Source of the DNA: Ga0077555 sp033764055
GTDB lineage: Bacteria > Pseudomonadota > Alphaproteobacteria > Rhizobiales > Hyphomicrobiaceae
Direction: 5' to 3'
Assembly (NCBI GenBank): GCA_033764055.1
Contig: JANRJI010000127.1
Coordinates: forward strand, 18,586 to 82,585
DNA length: 64,000 bases
This document shows, piece after piece, positions 54,596 to 63,148 of this stretch. Under the pieces are notes generated by a model. The model was not told where the DNA came from. It saw only the letters and a program-made list of their open reading frames with translations, and did not search any database. Position numbers and translations under genes: made by a program. The first letter of the stretch is position 1. Every line of letters starts with the position of its first letter.

Positions 54596-55743
54596 GGAGC
54601 CTCCTTGACGATCCAGCCACGGTCGAGCGGAGTGGCCCTCAGAACGGACATGATGCGTCCGGCCGCGTTGCCGTCGCCGTAGGGGTTGACGAGAGTCGAC
54701 AAGCCGTGACGGAACGGCTCGCTGGTGACGGTGGCGATCGCCTCCGCGATGGCGCTTGCCTCTGCCGGCACCGATATGACGTTGGGCGGTGCGAGCCGGC
54801 CCTTCTGTCGGTCGCCGACGTTGACGACGGGCAGCTTGAAGGAGGCCGATTCGAGGAGGCCGCTCGAGCTGTTCCCCACCATCGCGCGGGCCTCGCGCAG
54901 AACGGCATAATAGCCCTCGGTGCCGAGATGCTTGACCACTTGTGCCCGGGGCGTCGCGGCCACGAATTGCTCCAGGCGGGCGATGAGGGCGACGCTCTCG
55001 GCGTCGGCGTTGGGGTAGGTGAATATGGCGGGATGGCCGCTCCTCGCGACGGCTGCCAGTAGGGCCTCGAACTCGGCGAGGGCGCTGCCGGCCTTGCGGG
55101 TCACCGGATGGAACGTGATCAGCAGCGGCCGATCGGCGGGATCGATGCGGAGGCCGAAGCGAGAGGCGATCTCGGCCGGCGATAGCGCCGGATAGTGGGC
55201 GATGTTGTCGAGGCCGATGAGGCCGGTAACGTGGATGCGGCGGTTCGCCTCGCCCATCCGCAGCAAGCGGTTGCGAGCGTCCTCTGTCTCGACGAAATGC
55301 CAGTGCGCCATCTTGCTGATGCCGTGGCGATAGACGTCGTCGATGGCGCCCTGGGTCACTGATCCGCCGCAGAGGTGCGCCAGTGGGATCTGGAAAGGCA
55401 CAGTCGCGGCTGCTGCGGCAAACATCTCCGAGCGATCGCCGAGAACGATAGCGATATCCGGTGCGAGGCGCTCGAAAGCGGCGGCGCACTCGAGCATGGC
55501 GAGGCCCATCGTCCGAACGACGGCGCCGTGCGAGTCGTTCGCCAGATTGCAGTCGATGCGCGCGGCGATCGCAAAGCCGTCGGCCTCGATCTCGCGAACG
55601 GTGTGGCCCCACTGACCGGCGAGATGCGCCGCACCGGCGATCAGCTGCAACTGCAAGTCGTCGGCGGACTCGATGGCGCGCAACAGCGGCCGCAGCAAGC
55701 CGTAGTCAGACCGGCCGACCGAAATGACGGCGACTCGCCTCAT
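54592..55743 (-). CDS. legG: Hydrolysing NDP-sugar 2-epimerase (NeuC/LegG-like)
   Basis: A 383-residue GT-B-fold epimerase related to NeuC. Family motifs are VISVGRSDYGLLRPLL at the N-terminus, ILVLGDRSEM-like VLGDRSEMFAAA, LAHLCGGSVTQGAIDD, and NSSSGLLESASFK. It removes the nucleotide and inverts C2 to give the 2,4-diamino sugar used by LegI. The start at 55743 overlaps the LegI stop. Its NeuC ancestry excludes the pseudaminic route, which uses the unrelated PseG. Confidence 0.87.
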   Translation of the reverse strand: MRRVAVISVGRSDYGLLRPLLRAIESADDLQLQLIAGAAHLAGQWGHTVREIEADGFAIAARIDCNLANDSHGAVVRTMGLAMLECAAAFERLAPDIAIVLGDRSEMFAAAAATVPFQIPLAHLCGGSVTQGAIDDVYRHGISKMAHWHFVETEDARNRLLRMGEANRRIHVTGLIGLDNIAHYPALSPAEIASRFGLRIDPADRPLLITFHPVTRKAGSALAEFEALLAAVARSGHPAIFTYPNADAESVALIARLEQFVAATPRAQVVKHLGTEGYYAVLREARAMVGNSSSGLLESASFKLPVVNVGDRQKGRLAPPNVISVPAEASAIAEAIATVTSEPFRHGLSTLVNPYGDGNAAGRIMSVLRATPLDRGWIVKEAP

Positions 55744-56795
55744 CGCCAGTCTCCGAAGGCGAGCATGTCGCCGGCGGCGAGGGCACGAGTCGCGCGCTGG
55801 CCGAGGACGGCGTCGAGGAGTGCCGGGGAGAGGCCTGTGCCAGGCCTGATGCAGATGAGGTCGTCGCGGCCGATGACGGCGCCTTCGGCCACGTCGCGGG
55901 CCAGATGCAGGCTGCGTCGCGCCACGCGGGCCGTATCGAGCTCGTCCGGGTGCGGATCCTTGCGGCCGTGGCCGAGGGCTGTCGAGATTTCGCGGACGGC
56001 GGCGATCAGCGACTTGAGCTCGCTCGGCTCGAGGGACGCCGCATGGTCGGGGCCCGGCAGGGATCGGTCCACCGTGAAGTGCTTCTCGAGGAGCGTGGCA
56101 CCCATGGCGACCGACGCGAGTGAAACGGTGGTGCCGCTGACGTGGTCGGAATAGCCCACGGGCACCTGCAACGCCGCGCGGAGCGTCGCCATGGCGCGCA
56201 GATTGGCCTGCTCGGCGCGGGCTGGATAGTTGGAGACGCAGTGGAAGAGCGCGAGACCGGCGGCGCCCGCGGCCCGCACCTCCGACACGGCGCGATGGCA
56301 TTCGGCGAGATCCGACATGCCGGTCGAGAGCAGTAGCGGCAAGCCGGTGCCGGCCAGCATGCGCAGGAACGGGATGTTGGTGACCTCGCCCGAGCCGATC
56401 TTGATGGCGTCGACGCCAAGGTCCACGAGAAACTGCGCACTGGCCTCGTCGAACGGCGTCGACAGGAACATCACGCTGCGCTCGCGGCAGTGCCGTCGCA
56501 GGCCGTCGTAGCAGGCGTGCGGCAGCTCGAGCGCGCGCAGCATCTCCTTCTGGGACTGCTCGCCACCGGTTTGGACCTTCTGGTATGCGGCTTTCTCCGC
56601 CTTTGGCGAGGCGAGCGCGTCGGCATTGAAGGTCTGGAACTTGACGCTGTCGGCCCCGGCATCGGCTGCGATGTCGATCAGGCGATGGGCGAGATCGGGG
56701 TTGCCGTTGTGATTGACGCCTGCCTCGGCGATGACGAAGCAGCCCGCATCCGCCGACCCGGCCAGCACGGCATTCAAACGTTGCAAGGGCGTCAT
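55740..56795 (-). CDS. legI: Nonulosonic acid synthase (NeuB/LegI)
   Basis: A 351-residue NeuB-family enzyme condensing phosphoenolpyruvate with a hexosamine. The TIM-barrel core has EAGVNHNGN, SVKFQTFNAD, STPFDEAS, IGSGEVTN and SDHVSGT motifs, and a C-terminal SAF (antifreeze-like) domain starts about residue 290. Substrate choice (legionaminic precursor) follows from the neighbouring LegG, LegC, LegB and LegX-type genes. It begins 32 bases after the asparagine-synthase-like gene. Confidence 0.9.
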   Translation of the reverse strand: MTPLQRLNAVLAGSADAGCFVIAEAGVNHNGNPDLAHRLIDIAADAGADSVKFQTFNADALASPKAEKAAYQKVQTGGEQSQKEMLRALELPHACYDGLRRHCRERSVMFLSTPFDEASAQFLVDLGVDAIKIGSGEVTNIPFLRMLAGTGLPLLLSTGMSDLAECHRAVSEVRAAGAAGLALFHCVSNYPARAEQANLRAMATLRAALQVPVGYSDHVSGTTVSLASVAMGATLLEKHFTVDRSLPGPDHAASLEPSELKSLIAAVREISTALGHGRKDPHPDELDTARVARRSLHLARDVAEGAVIGRDDLICIRPGTGLSPALLDAVLGQRATRALAAGDMLAFGDWR

Positions 56796-56827
56796 CCAGG
56801 GCTCCGTGAGTTGCTCGACATGGAAGC

Positions 56828-58804
56828 TCAGACCGTGCGCAAGTCGTAGGAGCGCGTGATGCGGGTCGGCTCGGCGGGGCCACGCGAACCCTTGGCGACC
56901 AACTCTTTCTGCAAGAGATGCGTCGTGACGATGACGGTGAGAGCCTGCAGCTCGCGCTGGCTCGCCTTCTCCGGCTCGAGGCGATCGAGGAAGCGGCGGA
57001 CCTTGGCCGCATCGAAAATGCCGAGACTAGCGACCTCTGCATCGGTCGGCAGATGCCGACGCGCCTCGCCCTTGAGAAGCAGGTGAGCATCGGGAGCACG
57101 GAAGGGGTGCTTGGGACGCTCGATCACCGACCGCGGCACGATATCCCCGAATGCCTCCTTCAGGATCAGCTTCTCGACCTTGCCGTCCTTGAGGCAGTGA
57201 TCGCGCGGCAGGCGGCAGGCGGTCTCGATGAGATCGGGATCGAGGAACGGGTAGCGGCCCTCGACGGCGTGCGCGGAGGCCATGCGGTCGCCTTGCGAGG
57301 ACAGGAGATAGCCGCCGAGCAGCAGCTCGCTCTCGAGCACGATGGCGCGATCGACCGGATCGAGCTTGCCGAGGTCCGGATGCCGTGCGGCCAGCGCCGT
57401 GCGCACTTCCTCGCGATAGTCTCCCAACGAGTTGGTCACGTCGCCGGACAGCAGACGGATCCCGAAATCTCCGAACGAGAGGCGTGGGCGATGCGAGTAG
57501 AGGACGTCGTCGGTGCGGCCCGCGTGGGACCTGAAGAACTGGAGGATGCCGGCACTGCCGGCGCCGCGGAAATGCTCGAGATAGGGATAGAGTGCCTCCA
57601 CGGCGGCGGCCCCGGCCGCATCGGAGCCGGCTGACTCGAGCGCGAGCCGCGTCAACGTCTCGCGATAGATGTCGTAGCCGAGAAAGAACTCGTCGGCACC
57701 TTCGCCGGTCAGCACGACCCGGATGCCGTGCTGCCGGACGGCCTTTGCCAGCAGGTACATCGGCAACGGCGCCATGCGGTAGAGCGGCGCCTCGGCGTGG
57801 CGTACGACATCCGGCAGGGCCGCCTCGTAATCGGCGACGCCGATGCGGATCTCCGTATGCTTGCTGCCGATCGCCTCGACGACGTCGGACTGGAACCCGC
57901 CCTCGTCGAAACCGGTCTGGCCGAAGCGGATGGAGAATGTGCGCAGCTGGGTCGAGAGCTGCCGGCGGGCGAGGCCCGCCGTGATCGTCGAGTCGAGGCC
58001 GCCACTGACGTAGGCGCCGACCTCGAGATCGGCTCGCAGACGCAGGGCGACCGAGCGATCCAGCGCCGCGCGCACCTGGGCCGCGCTGTCGGCGAGCGAT
58101 TGGCTGCGGCGGCCGGCGGCGAGAGCTCGGGACACGATGCGGTCATAGGTGCGGCCGGCGATGCCCTCGGGCGAGACCTCGAGGTAGCTGCCGGGAGCGA
58201 TCTCCTCGATGCCCTCGAAGGCGCTGGTCGCCGGCATGGTCGACCAGCCGTAGAGAACGTCACGAACCGCGCGCGCGCTGAGCTTGAGCCCGATTGCGGG
58301 ATGCGCGGCGAGTGCCTTGATCTCCGAGGCGTAGACGACCGAATTGCCGCGCCGCGCCACGTAGAGGGGACGCTCTCCGAGGCGATCGCGGGCCAGCAGC
58401 AGCGTGCGCTTCTCGCGATCGTAGAAAGCCACTGCGAACTGTCCGTTCATCGCCTTGAGGAACTCGGGGCCGTGGATGGCGAGCCCCCAGAGGACGACCT
58501 CGGTGTCGCACGTGGTGGAGAAGCGCGCCTGGCGCTCCTCGAGGTCCTTCCTCAACTCGCGATAGTTGAATGTCTCGCCGTTGTAGGCGATCCAATACCG
58601 ATTGTCGGGTGTAGCGATCGGCTGCGAGCCGCTGGCCAGATCTATGATCGACAGGCGCGCATTGCCGAGTGCACCATGGTCGTCGACCATATAGCCCTGC
58701 TCATCAGGGCCACGATGCTCGATGCGGGCGAGCATGGCCTTGATCGTCTGCGCATGATCGATCGGGTGGGAAGACTGTCCCAGAAACCCCGCTATTCCAC
58801 ACAT
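56828..58804 (-). CDS. asnB: Asparagine-synthase-like glutamine amidotransferase
   Basis: A 658-residue AsnB-type protein. The N-terminal Cys2 glutaminase (MCGIAGFLG; HRGPDEQG) and the ATP-binding SGGLDS loop (267-272) are intact. In glycan loci such enzymes amidate sugar carboxyls (as WbpS in O-antigen) or make acetamidino groups rather than free asparagine. Here it lies between an adenylating ligase and the nonulosonic acid synthase gene, so amidation of the legionaminic acid or its acyl group is a plausible function. True asparagine synthesis remains possible. Confidence 0.85.
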   Translation of the reverse strand: MCGIAGFLGQSSHPIDHAQTIKAMLARIEHRGPDEQGYMVDDHGALGNARLSIIDLASGSQPIATPDNRYWIAYNGETFNYRELRKDLEERQARFSTTCDTEVVLWGLAIHGPEFLKAMNGQFAVAFYDREKRTLLLARDRLGERPLYVARRGNSVVYASEIKALAAHPAIGLKLSARAVRDVLYGWSTMPATSAFEGIEEIAPGSYLEVSPEGIAGRTYDRIVSRALAAGRRSQSLADSAAQVRAALDRSVALRLRADLEVGAYVSGGLDSTITAGLARRQLSTQLRTFSIRFGQTGFDEGGFQSDVVEAIGSKHTEIRIGVADYEAALPDVVRHAEAPLYRMAPLPMYLLAKAVRQHGIRVVLTGEGADEFFLGYDIYRETLTRLALESAGSDAAGAAAVEALYPYLEHFRGAGSAGILQFFRSHAGRTDDVLYSHRPRLSFGDFGIRLLSGDVTNSLGDYREEVRTALAARHPDLGKLDPVDRAIVLESELLLGGYLLSSQGDRMASAHAVEGRYPFLDPDLIETACRLPRDHCLKDGKVEKLILKEAFGDIVPRSVIERPKHPFRAPDAHLLLKGEARRHLPTDAEVASLGIFDAAKVRRFLDRLEPEKASQRELQALTVIVTTHLLQKELVAKGSRGPAEPTRITRSYDLRTV

Positions 58805-58862
58805 GGCTCCTCCGCCTGCGCGACGATACCTGTTCCGCGGGCCATGGCATGGCCGAGGAAGA

Positions 58863-60308
58863 TCAGCTGCCCCCGATACTTGCAGCCAGCGATGCGTAGT
58901 CGATCTTGCCCGACGGCAGAAGTGGTAGATCGGCAACGCTCCGCGGCACGACGGCGCCCGGCGCAAGCCCCGATTTCCGGGCGAGCGATAGCGCGAGTCG
59001 CCGCGCTTCGGCCGCATCTATCCCGGCAAAAACCACAGCGATGCGATCATCCAACGGAATGATCGCCGCAGGGTGCCCGAGCTCATTGGCACAGGCCTCG
59101 AGCAGATCGAGATTGCAGCGCACGCCGCCCGCCTTCGCGAATCGCTTGTTGCGCCCGACGATGGTCAGCACGCCATCCGCAGACAGCCGTCCGATGTCGC
59201 CGGTGTGCAGAACGCCTGCGCATTCGTCACCGGCCGACAGGTCGGCACGGCGCTCGGCATAGCCCATCATAACGTTCGGGCCGCGGTAGACGACGACTCC
59301 CGGCTCGCCGGCCGGCAGCGGGTTGCCGCTCTCGTCGACGATCGAGAAGCTGCCGTCGCGCAAAGCCCGGCCAGCGGCCGCGGGATCGGCGCCCGGTGCG
59401 CTGACGGCGTGCGATGCCATGCGCGGACCCGCCTCGGTCTGCCCGTACATGACGTGCAGGCTACCCCCAGCCGCGCGCATCATGTCGACGAACGGCGCGA
59501 GGACGTCTGGCGCACATTTGCCGCCGGCCTGCGTCATCTGCCGGAGAGATGGCGCAAAGCGCGCGACATCGAACTTGATCTGGCGCAGAAGCGCGTAGTG
59601 CGCCGGCACGCCGGGGAAGCTCGTGGCAGCTCTGGCGCGTGCCTGCGCCCAGAACGCCGGATTTGCCACCGAATGCTCGGTGAGGACGACGGAGCCGCCG
59701 GCGCAGAGCGCACTGAGCAGCACGGACATGCCATACGAGTAGTGGAGCTTGAGGTGGCCGAGCGCGCGGTGGGACGGATCAAGCGAAAGGCTGGCGGCAA
59801 TGGCAGCCGTATTGTGTGCAACGGCCGTTCGCGATAGGCGCACGGCCTTTGGCTCGCCCGTGCTGCCGGACGTGAACAGTAGCAGGGCCAGGTCGGCGTG
59901 CAGCCTGCCTTCTGCGGGCTGCGAGCGGGTGAGCGCAGTCATGCCGGCGATCGGCGGCGACGCCGTGACATAACCGAGCTCCGTCACTACCGCTTGCTTG
60001 CTGCGGGTCACGACGAAATCCGGCGCATATGCCGCTATCAGGCGGGCTGTGCGGGCAGGATCGAGATCCGGATTGGCGAGAGCGACTGCCGCGCCGGAGC
60101 GCCAGGCGCCGAGAAGGCTCGCGGCCGAGCCGATCGTGTTGTCGGCGAGGACCATGACGAGCGGCTTCGCAATGGCAGCCGAAGCCACGTCGGACACTCG
60201 TGAGACGAGGTCGTCGAGATCGCCATAAGTGAGCGCGCCGTCGCTGGCGTCGTCACAGAGCGCCGATGCGTTTCGAGCTCCCTGGAGCATTGCAAATGGC
60301 GCCAACAT
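58863..60308 (-). CDS. AMP-binding ligase, first gene of the minus-strand glycan unit
   Basis: A 481-residue adenylate-forming enzyme with the P-loop FTSGSTGEPKAVRLS, YSYGMSVLLSAL, the MYGQTEAGPRMA motif and a C-terminal PSGKIDYASL lysine. It is shorter than the FAAL-like copy and lacks its INCSEP loop. The proposed ATG at 60308 lies downstream of the 16-base repeats; an earlier frame would run through repeats whose period is not a multiple of three, so it is rejected. It could load an amino or acyl group on a carrier for the sugar-modifying steps. Confidence 0.8.
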   Translation of the reverse strand: MLAPFAMLQGARNASALCDDASDGALTYGDLDDLVSRVSDVASAAIAKPLVMVLADNTIGSAASLLGAWRSGAAVALANPDLDPARTARLIAAYAPDFVVTRSKQAVVTELGYVTASPPIAGMTALTRSQPAEGRLHADLALLLFTSGSTGEPKAVRLSRTAVAHNTAAIAASLSLDPSHRALGHLKLHYSYGMSVLLSALCAGGSVVLTEHSVANPAFWAQARARAATSFPGVPAHYALLRQIKFDVARFAPSLRQMTQAGGKCAPDVLAPFVDMMRAAGGSLHVMYGQTEAGPRMASHAVSAPGADPAAAGRALRDGSFSIVDESGNPLPAGEPGVVVYRGPNVMMGYAERRADLSAGDECAGVLHTGDIGRLSADGVLTIVGRNKRFAKAGGVRCNLDLLEACANELGHPAAIIPLDDRIAVVFAGIDAAEARRLALSLARKSGLAPGAVVPRSVADLPLLPSGKIDYASLAASIGGS

Positions 60309-60709
60309 CCCCCGTCCCCACTCTGCGTATGGCCCGCTTGGCGTATGGCCCTCTTTGCATATGGATGGCGACAGCTGCCTGCAGCGGATGCCATCCGCCG
60401 TTCTTATCGGCGCGCGCCACGGTCGCAAGGCCGGCGCATGAGGCTGTTGCTGGTCTTCCCCAACAATCGCCAGTTATGCACATCGGCAACGGCGCGTGGA
60501 TAACCCCATGGCTGCCTTGCACCACCAAGTCAGGCACCCTATAAGGGCCACGGCCTGACGGGTAGATGTACGAAGGTGCGGCTAAATGGTGCGGCAACAC
60601 AATGGGTTGCGGTGCCGCGCGCTGCGTCGGAATTGCAGGCGGCGCGCGGCGGAGCTCGTCTGATATCTCGGTGGGCGAACTGCTGTCGCAACGGGCTTCG
60701 GACAATTTC
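60309..60709. other. Divergent control region of the glycan unit
   Basis: No gene is supported in these 401 bases. The left end holds three 16-base tandem repeats (60325-60372). The rest has AT-richer spots (for example CCCTATAAGGG at 60538-60548) that could hold the promoters for the minus-strand unit and the plus-strand oxidoreductase gene. No T-run hairpin was seen. Confidence 0.5.
60325..60372. repeat. Three tandem 16-bp direct repeats upstream of the minus-strand unit
   Basis: Units: GCGTATGGCCCGCTTG (60325-60340), GCGTATGGCCCTCTTT (60341-60356) and GCATATGGATGGCGAC (60357-60372). The first two match at 14 of 16 bases; the third shares GC.TATGG. They lie 17-64 bases before the ligase start on the minus strand. 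An iterated binding site for a regulator is the natural reading. Confidence 0.6.
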
Positions 60710-61642
60710 ATGACGTATCGAATCGGCATGATCGGCGTGGGTCCGATGGCGGCCTTGCACGCAGCGGCCATCAGGAATGTGCCGGACCTGAGGCTCGCGG
60801 CCTGTGCGGCGCGCAGCCTGGGCCGTGCCCAGGCTTTTGCGGCAACATGGAATGTGCCGCGCGCGACAACCGTTGACGAGCTGGTGGCGTCACCCGATGT
60901 CGATGCGCTGTGGGTGGTGGCGCCGGCGGACGCGATGGCGGAGGTTGCGACGAAGGCATCACGGGCCGGCCTGCCGCTGTTCCTCGAGAAGCCGGTCGGG
61001 CTGGATCTCGCCGAGACTGAGGCAGCGGCCTCCACCGTCGGCGTGCCCAATCTCGTGGGGCTGAACCGGCGCTTCTACGAGGTGCTGCAACGAGGGGCGG
61101 AGATCGTCGCCGAAGCCGGTGGCCTGCGCTTCATCGAGGTTCACATGCCCGAGGACCTGCGGCCGCTCGAGGGTCGTTACCGGGGCAAGGCGCTGAGCAA
61201 CTGGCAGTACGGAAACTCGATTCACTTGATCGACCTGTTCCGCTACTTCGGCGGCGAGGTCAAGCGGGTGACCGCGCAGCCCGAGGTGGGCGACTACTGG
61301 GATCGGTCGTACGTAGCCATGATCGAGTTTGAGAACGGCGCGCGCGGCATCTATAATGCGCAGTGGTATGCGCCCGGGCCGTGGCGGGTATCTCTGTATG
61401 CAAACAACGTCATGATCCAGTACGCACCCCTCGAGAAGGGGCTCGTGATCAGGTCGCCGGGCCGACAGCAGTCGACGATTGAGCCCTCGGGGCCGGACAA
61501 GGATCTGAAGCCGGGGCTCGGGGGGCAGGCACAGGCTTTCGCTCATCTGTTGCGCACGGGCACGCTGCCCGAAGGGGCCTCGGATCTCAAGGGGTACGCG
61601 AGGAGCGTCGCTTTGGTGCGCGCGCTGACCGAAGTCGCGTGA
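60710..61642 (+). CDS. Gfo/Idh/MocA-family oxidoreductase
   Basis: A 310-residue NAD(P)-dependent sugar oxidoreductase. The Rossmann motif MIGVGPMAALHA is at the start, and the family motif FLEKPVGLDLAE follows at about 93-104, with the late NSIHLIDLFRYFGG. Members oxidise or reduce sugars, often in nucleotide-sugar pathways. The ATG at 60710 begins right at the Rossmann fold; an earlier open stretch lacks homology. It starts the plus-strand group that ends with the GWA/GT pair. Confidence 0.83.
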   Translation: MTYRIGMIGVGPMAALHAAAIRNVPDLRLAACAARSLGRAQAFAATWNVPRATTVDELVASPDVDALWVVAPADAMAEVATKASRAGLPLFLEKPVGLDLAETEAAASTVGVPNLVGLNRRFYEVLQRGAEIVAEAGGLRFIEVHMPEDLRPLEGRYRGKALSNWQYGNSIHLIDLFRYFGGEVKRVTAQPEVGDYWDRSYVAMIEFENGARGIYNAQWYAPGPWRVSLYANNVMIQYAPLEKGLVIRSPGRQQSTIEPSGPDKDLKPGLGGQAQAFAHLLRTGTLPEGASDLKGYARSVALVRALTEVA

Positions 61643-61676
61643 CGGAGCGGCAAACGGCTAAGGACTGCGAGGTCAA

Positions 61677-61934
61677 ATGGACGACGTGAGAACCCAAATC
61701 GCTCGGTACATCGAGGACAACTACTTCGTGACTTTCGGCCAGGATGAGCTGGGCGAGGGCACCGATCTTTTCCAGGCCGGAATTTTCGATTCCCTGGCGC
61801 TCGTGAATTTCGCACTTTTTGTGGAAAGCACCTTCGGGGTGGCTCTCGATCCCGAGGCCGTTCTCGAGGGGCGACTGACGACGCTGGCCGGGGCGGTAGC
61901 CTATGTCGAGGCGCAGCGACAGCCGTCCGTCTGA
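61677..61934 (+). CDS. Acyl carrier protein (second copy)
   Basis: An 85-residue carrier protein with Ser39 in GIFDSLALV as the pantetheine site. Sequence differs from the other carrier at 46185. It lies between the oxidoreductase and the second GWA-repeat gene. Either ligase of the locus could load it. Confidence 0.85.
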   Translation: MDDVRTQIARYIEDNYFVTFGQDELGEGTDLFQAGIFDSLALVNFALFVESTFGVALDPEAVLEGRLTTLAGAVAYVEAQRQPSV

Positions 61935-62035
61935 GCGCAAAAACGCCGGCTTTGCCTGTGCGACAGCAGGCATGGGCAAGGCCTGCGTGTCGTGCCGGCA
62001 TCAACTACCGGCCCAATTGAGGGAGGTGGCAGATC

Positions 62036-63145
62036 GTGCCTGGCGAAAGCGTTGCAGGCGATAGGCTCGCGCGCCCCGGCTGCGGCCCGGTGTTGCGGCT
62101 CCAGGTGGCGCGTGGCGTGGTGCGCCAGCGGCAGGTCGTCATCGCTGTCGATGGTGAGGCGATCAGCCAGCTGACGGTGAAACCTTCTCTGGGAGTGCGG
62201 AGGGGGAGTGCCCGGCACGACATCTCGCTGCCCGTCGATGCGCTCGGATCACGGCGCCCGCTGACGGTGACGGCGCGTGACAGCTCGACCGGCCGGGCGT
62301 TGCCGGGCTCGCCGCTCACGATCGGGACGGCGGAGCACCCGCTTCGCCACGGGCATGTCGACCAGGTGGACGGCGCGTTCGTGATCGGCTGGGCCATGCA
62401 AATCCCATTGATCGAGCCGACCCGGATCAGCGTGACGCTGAAGGATGGCGTGACGGTTCCGGCGGTAGCCAACTCCTTTCGCCCCGATATCCTGGCGTTG
62501 TTCGACGTCCCCCGTGCCGGCTTTCGAGTGTCTCTGCCACCGGCGAATGGCGAAGCGTGCCCCGTTGCCGTCAACATCGGAAGCTGGACGCTGCCCGGCT
62601 CCGGTCGCGTCTGGACACCGCAGCAGCAGGCTTTGGCGCGCCACTACCGCGCGCTGGCGTTGTTCGATGGCGTGGATGGCGTGCCGGGCGTAGGGGACGT
62701 GGAAGCCGCACTGGCCTTTCTGAAGGCCCATCCCGATGTCGCGACGGCGAACCCGCTCACGACGGTGGAGATCGCTCGCGCCGCTCTGGCCGTCGCGGTT
62801 TCTCTGGGTGAGCTCGCGGCAGCGGCGCTCGTCTTCGAGGATCCTACGATCCGTGCCGGCGCGCCGCTGCTCGACGGCCGCACCATCGAGGTGATCCGCT
62901 GCCTCATCGACGAGGCGGACGGATCGCTGCTCGACGGGCTCCTCGACTACCTCAAGGGGCTGAGGCGGCCGCATTCGTTGGCCGACATCCTCGCGCTGAG
63001 GGTCGAGCTCCGGCGTGCGACGACACGCGAGGCGATCCGGCGGCGCCGTGATACCCTTGCGGCCAAGGGGCAGGAAATCAATCTCGGAACGCCATTGAGA
63101 TCGCTCGCCATCGACGCTGCGATGCGAGCCTCAGCGAGGATATGA
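62036..63145 (+). CDS. GWA-repeat protein, smaller paralogue of the protein encoded at 25897
   Basis: A 369-residue protein of unknown function starting with GTG behind a GGGAGGTGG ribosome site. It has one clear GWA unit (HVDQVDGAFVIGWAMQ, then RPDIL and GFRVSLPP), a second, more diverged unit before it, and a helical C-terminus of about 170 residues. The order 'GWA unit then helical repeats' is the same as in the larger protein encoded at 25897. It is followed at once by the second GT-like gene, so the gene pair is duplicated as a unit. Confidence 0.72.
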   Translation: MPGESVAGDRLARPGCGPVLRLQVARGVVRQRQVVIAVDGEAISQLTVKPSLGVRRGSARHDISLPVDALGSRRPLTVTARDSSTGRALPGSPLTIGTAEHPLRHGHVDQVDGAFVIGWAMQIPLIEPTRISVTLKDGVTVPAVANSFRPDILALFDVPRAGFRVSLPPANGEACPVAVNIGSWTLPGSGRVWTPQQQALARHYRALALFDGVDGVPGVGDVEAALAFLKAHPDVATANPLTTVEIARAALAVAVSLGELAAAALVFEDPTIRAGAPLLDGRTIEVIRCLIDEADGSLLDGLLDYLKGLRRPHSLADILALRVELRRATTREAIRRRRDTLAAKGQEINLGTPLRSLAIDAAMRASARI

Positions 63146-63148
63146 CCG

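Noticed and set aside
52289..54682. 797-codon plus-strand frame opposite the legX-legB genes
   Set aside because: Its composition is that of an antisense shadow, and both minus-strand genes beneath it have clear family motifs.
53378..55612. 744-codon reading that spans LegB and much of the LegG gene
   Set aside because: The first half is the wrong frame of legG; the dehydratase homology starts at 54595 with an ATGA overlap.
54592..57099. 835-codon reading through LegG and LegI
   Set aside because: The first part is an out-of-frame reading of legI and asnB; NeuC homology begins at 55743.
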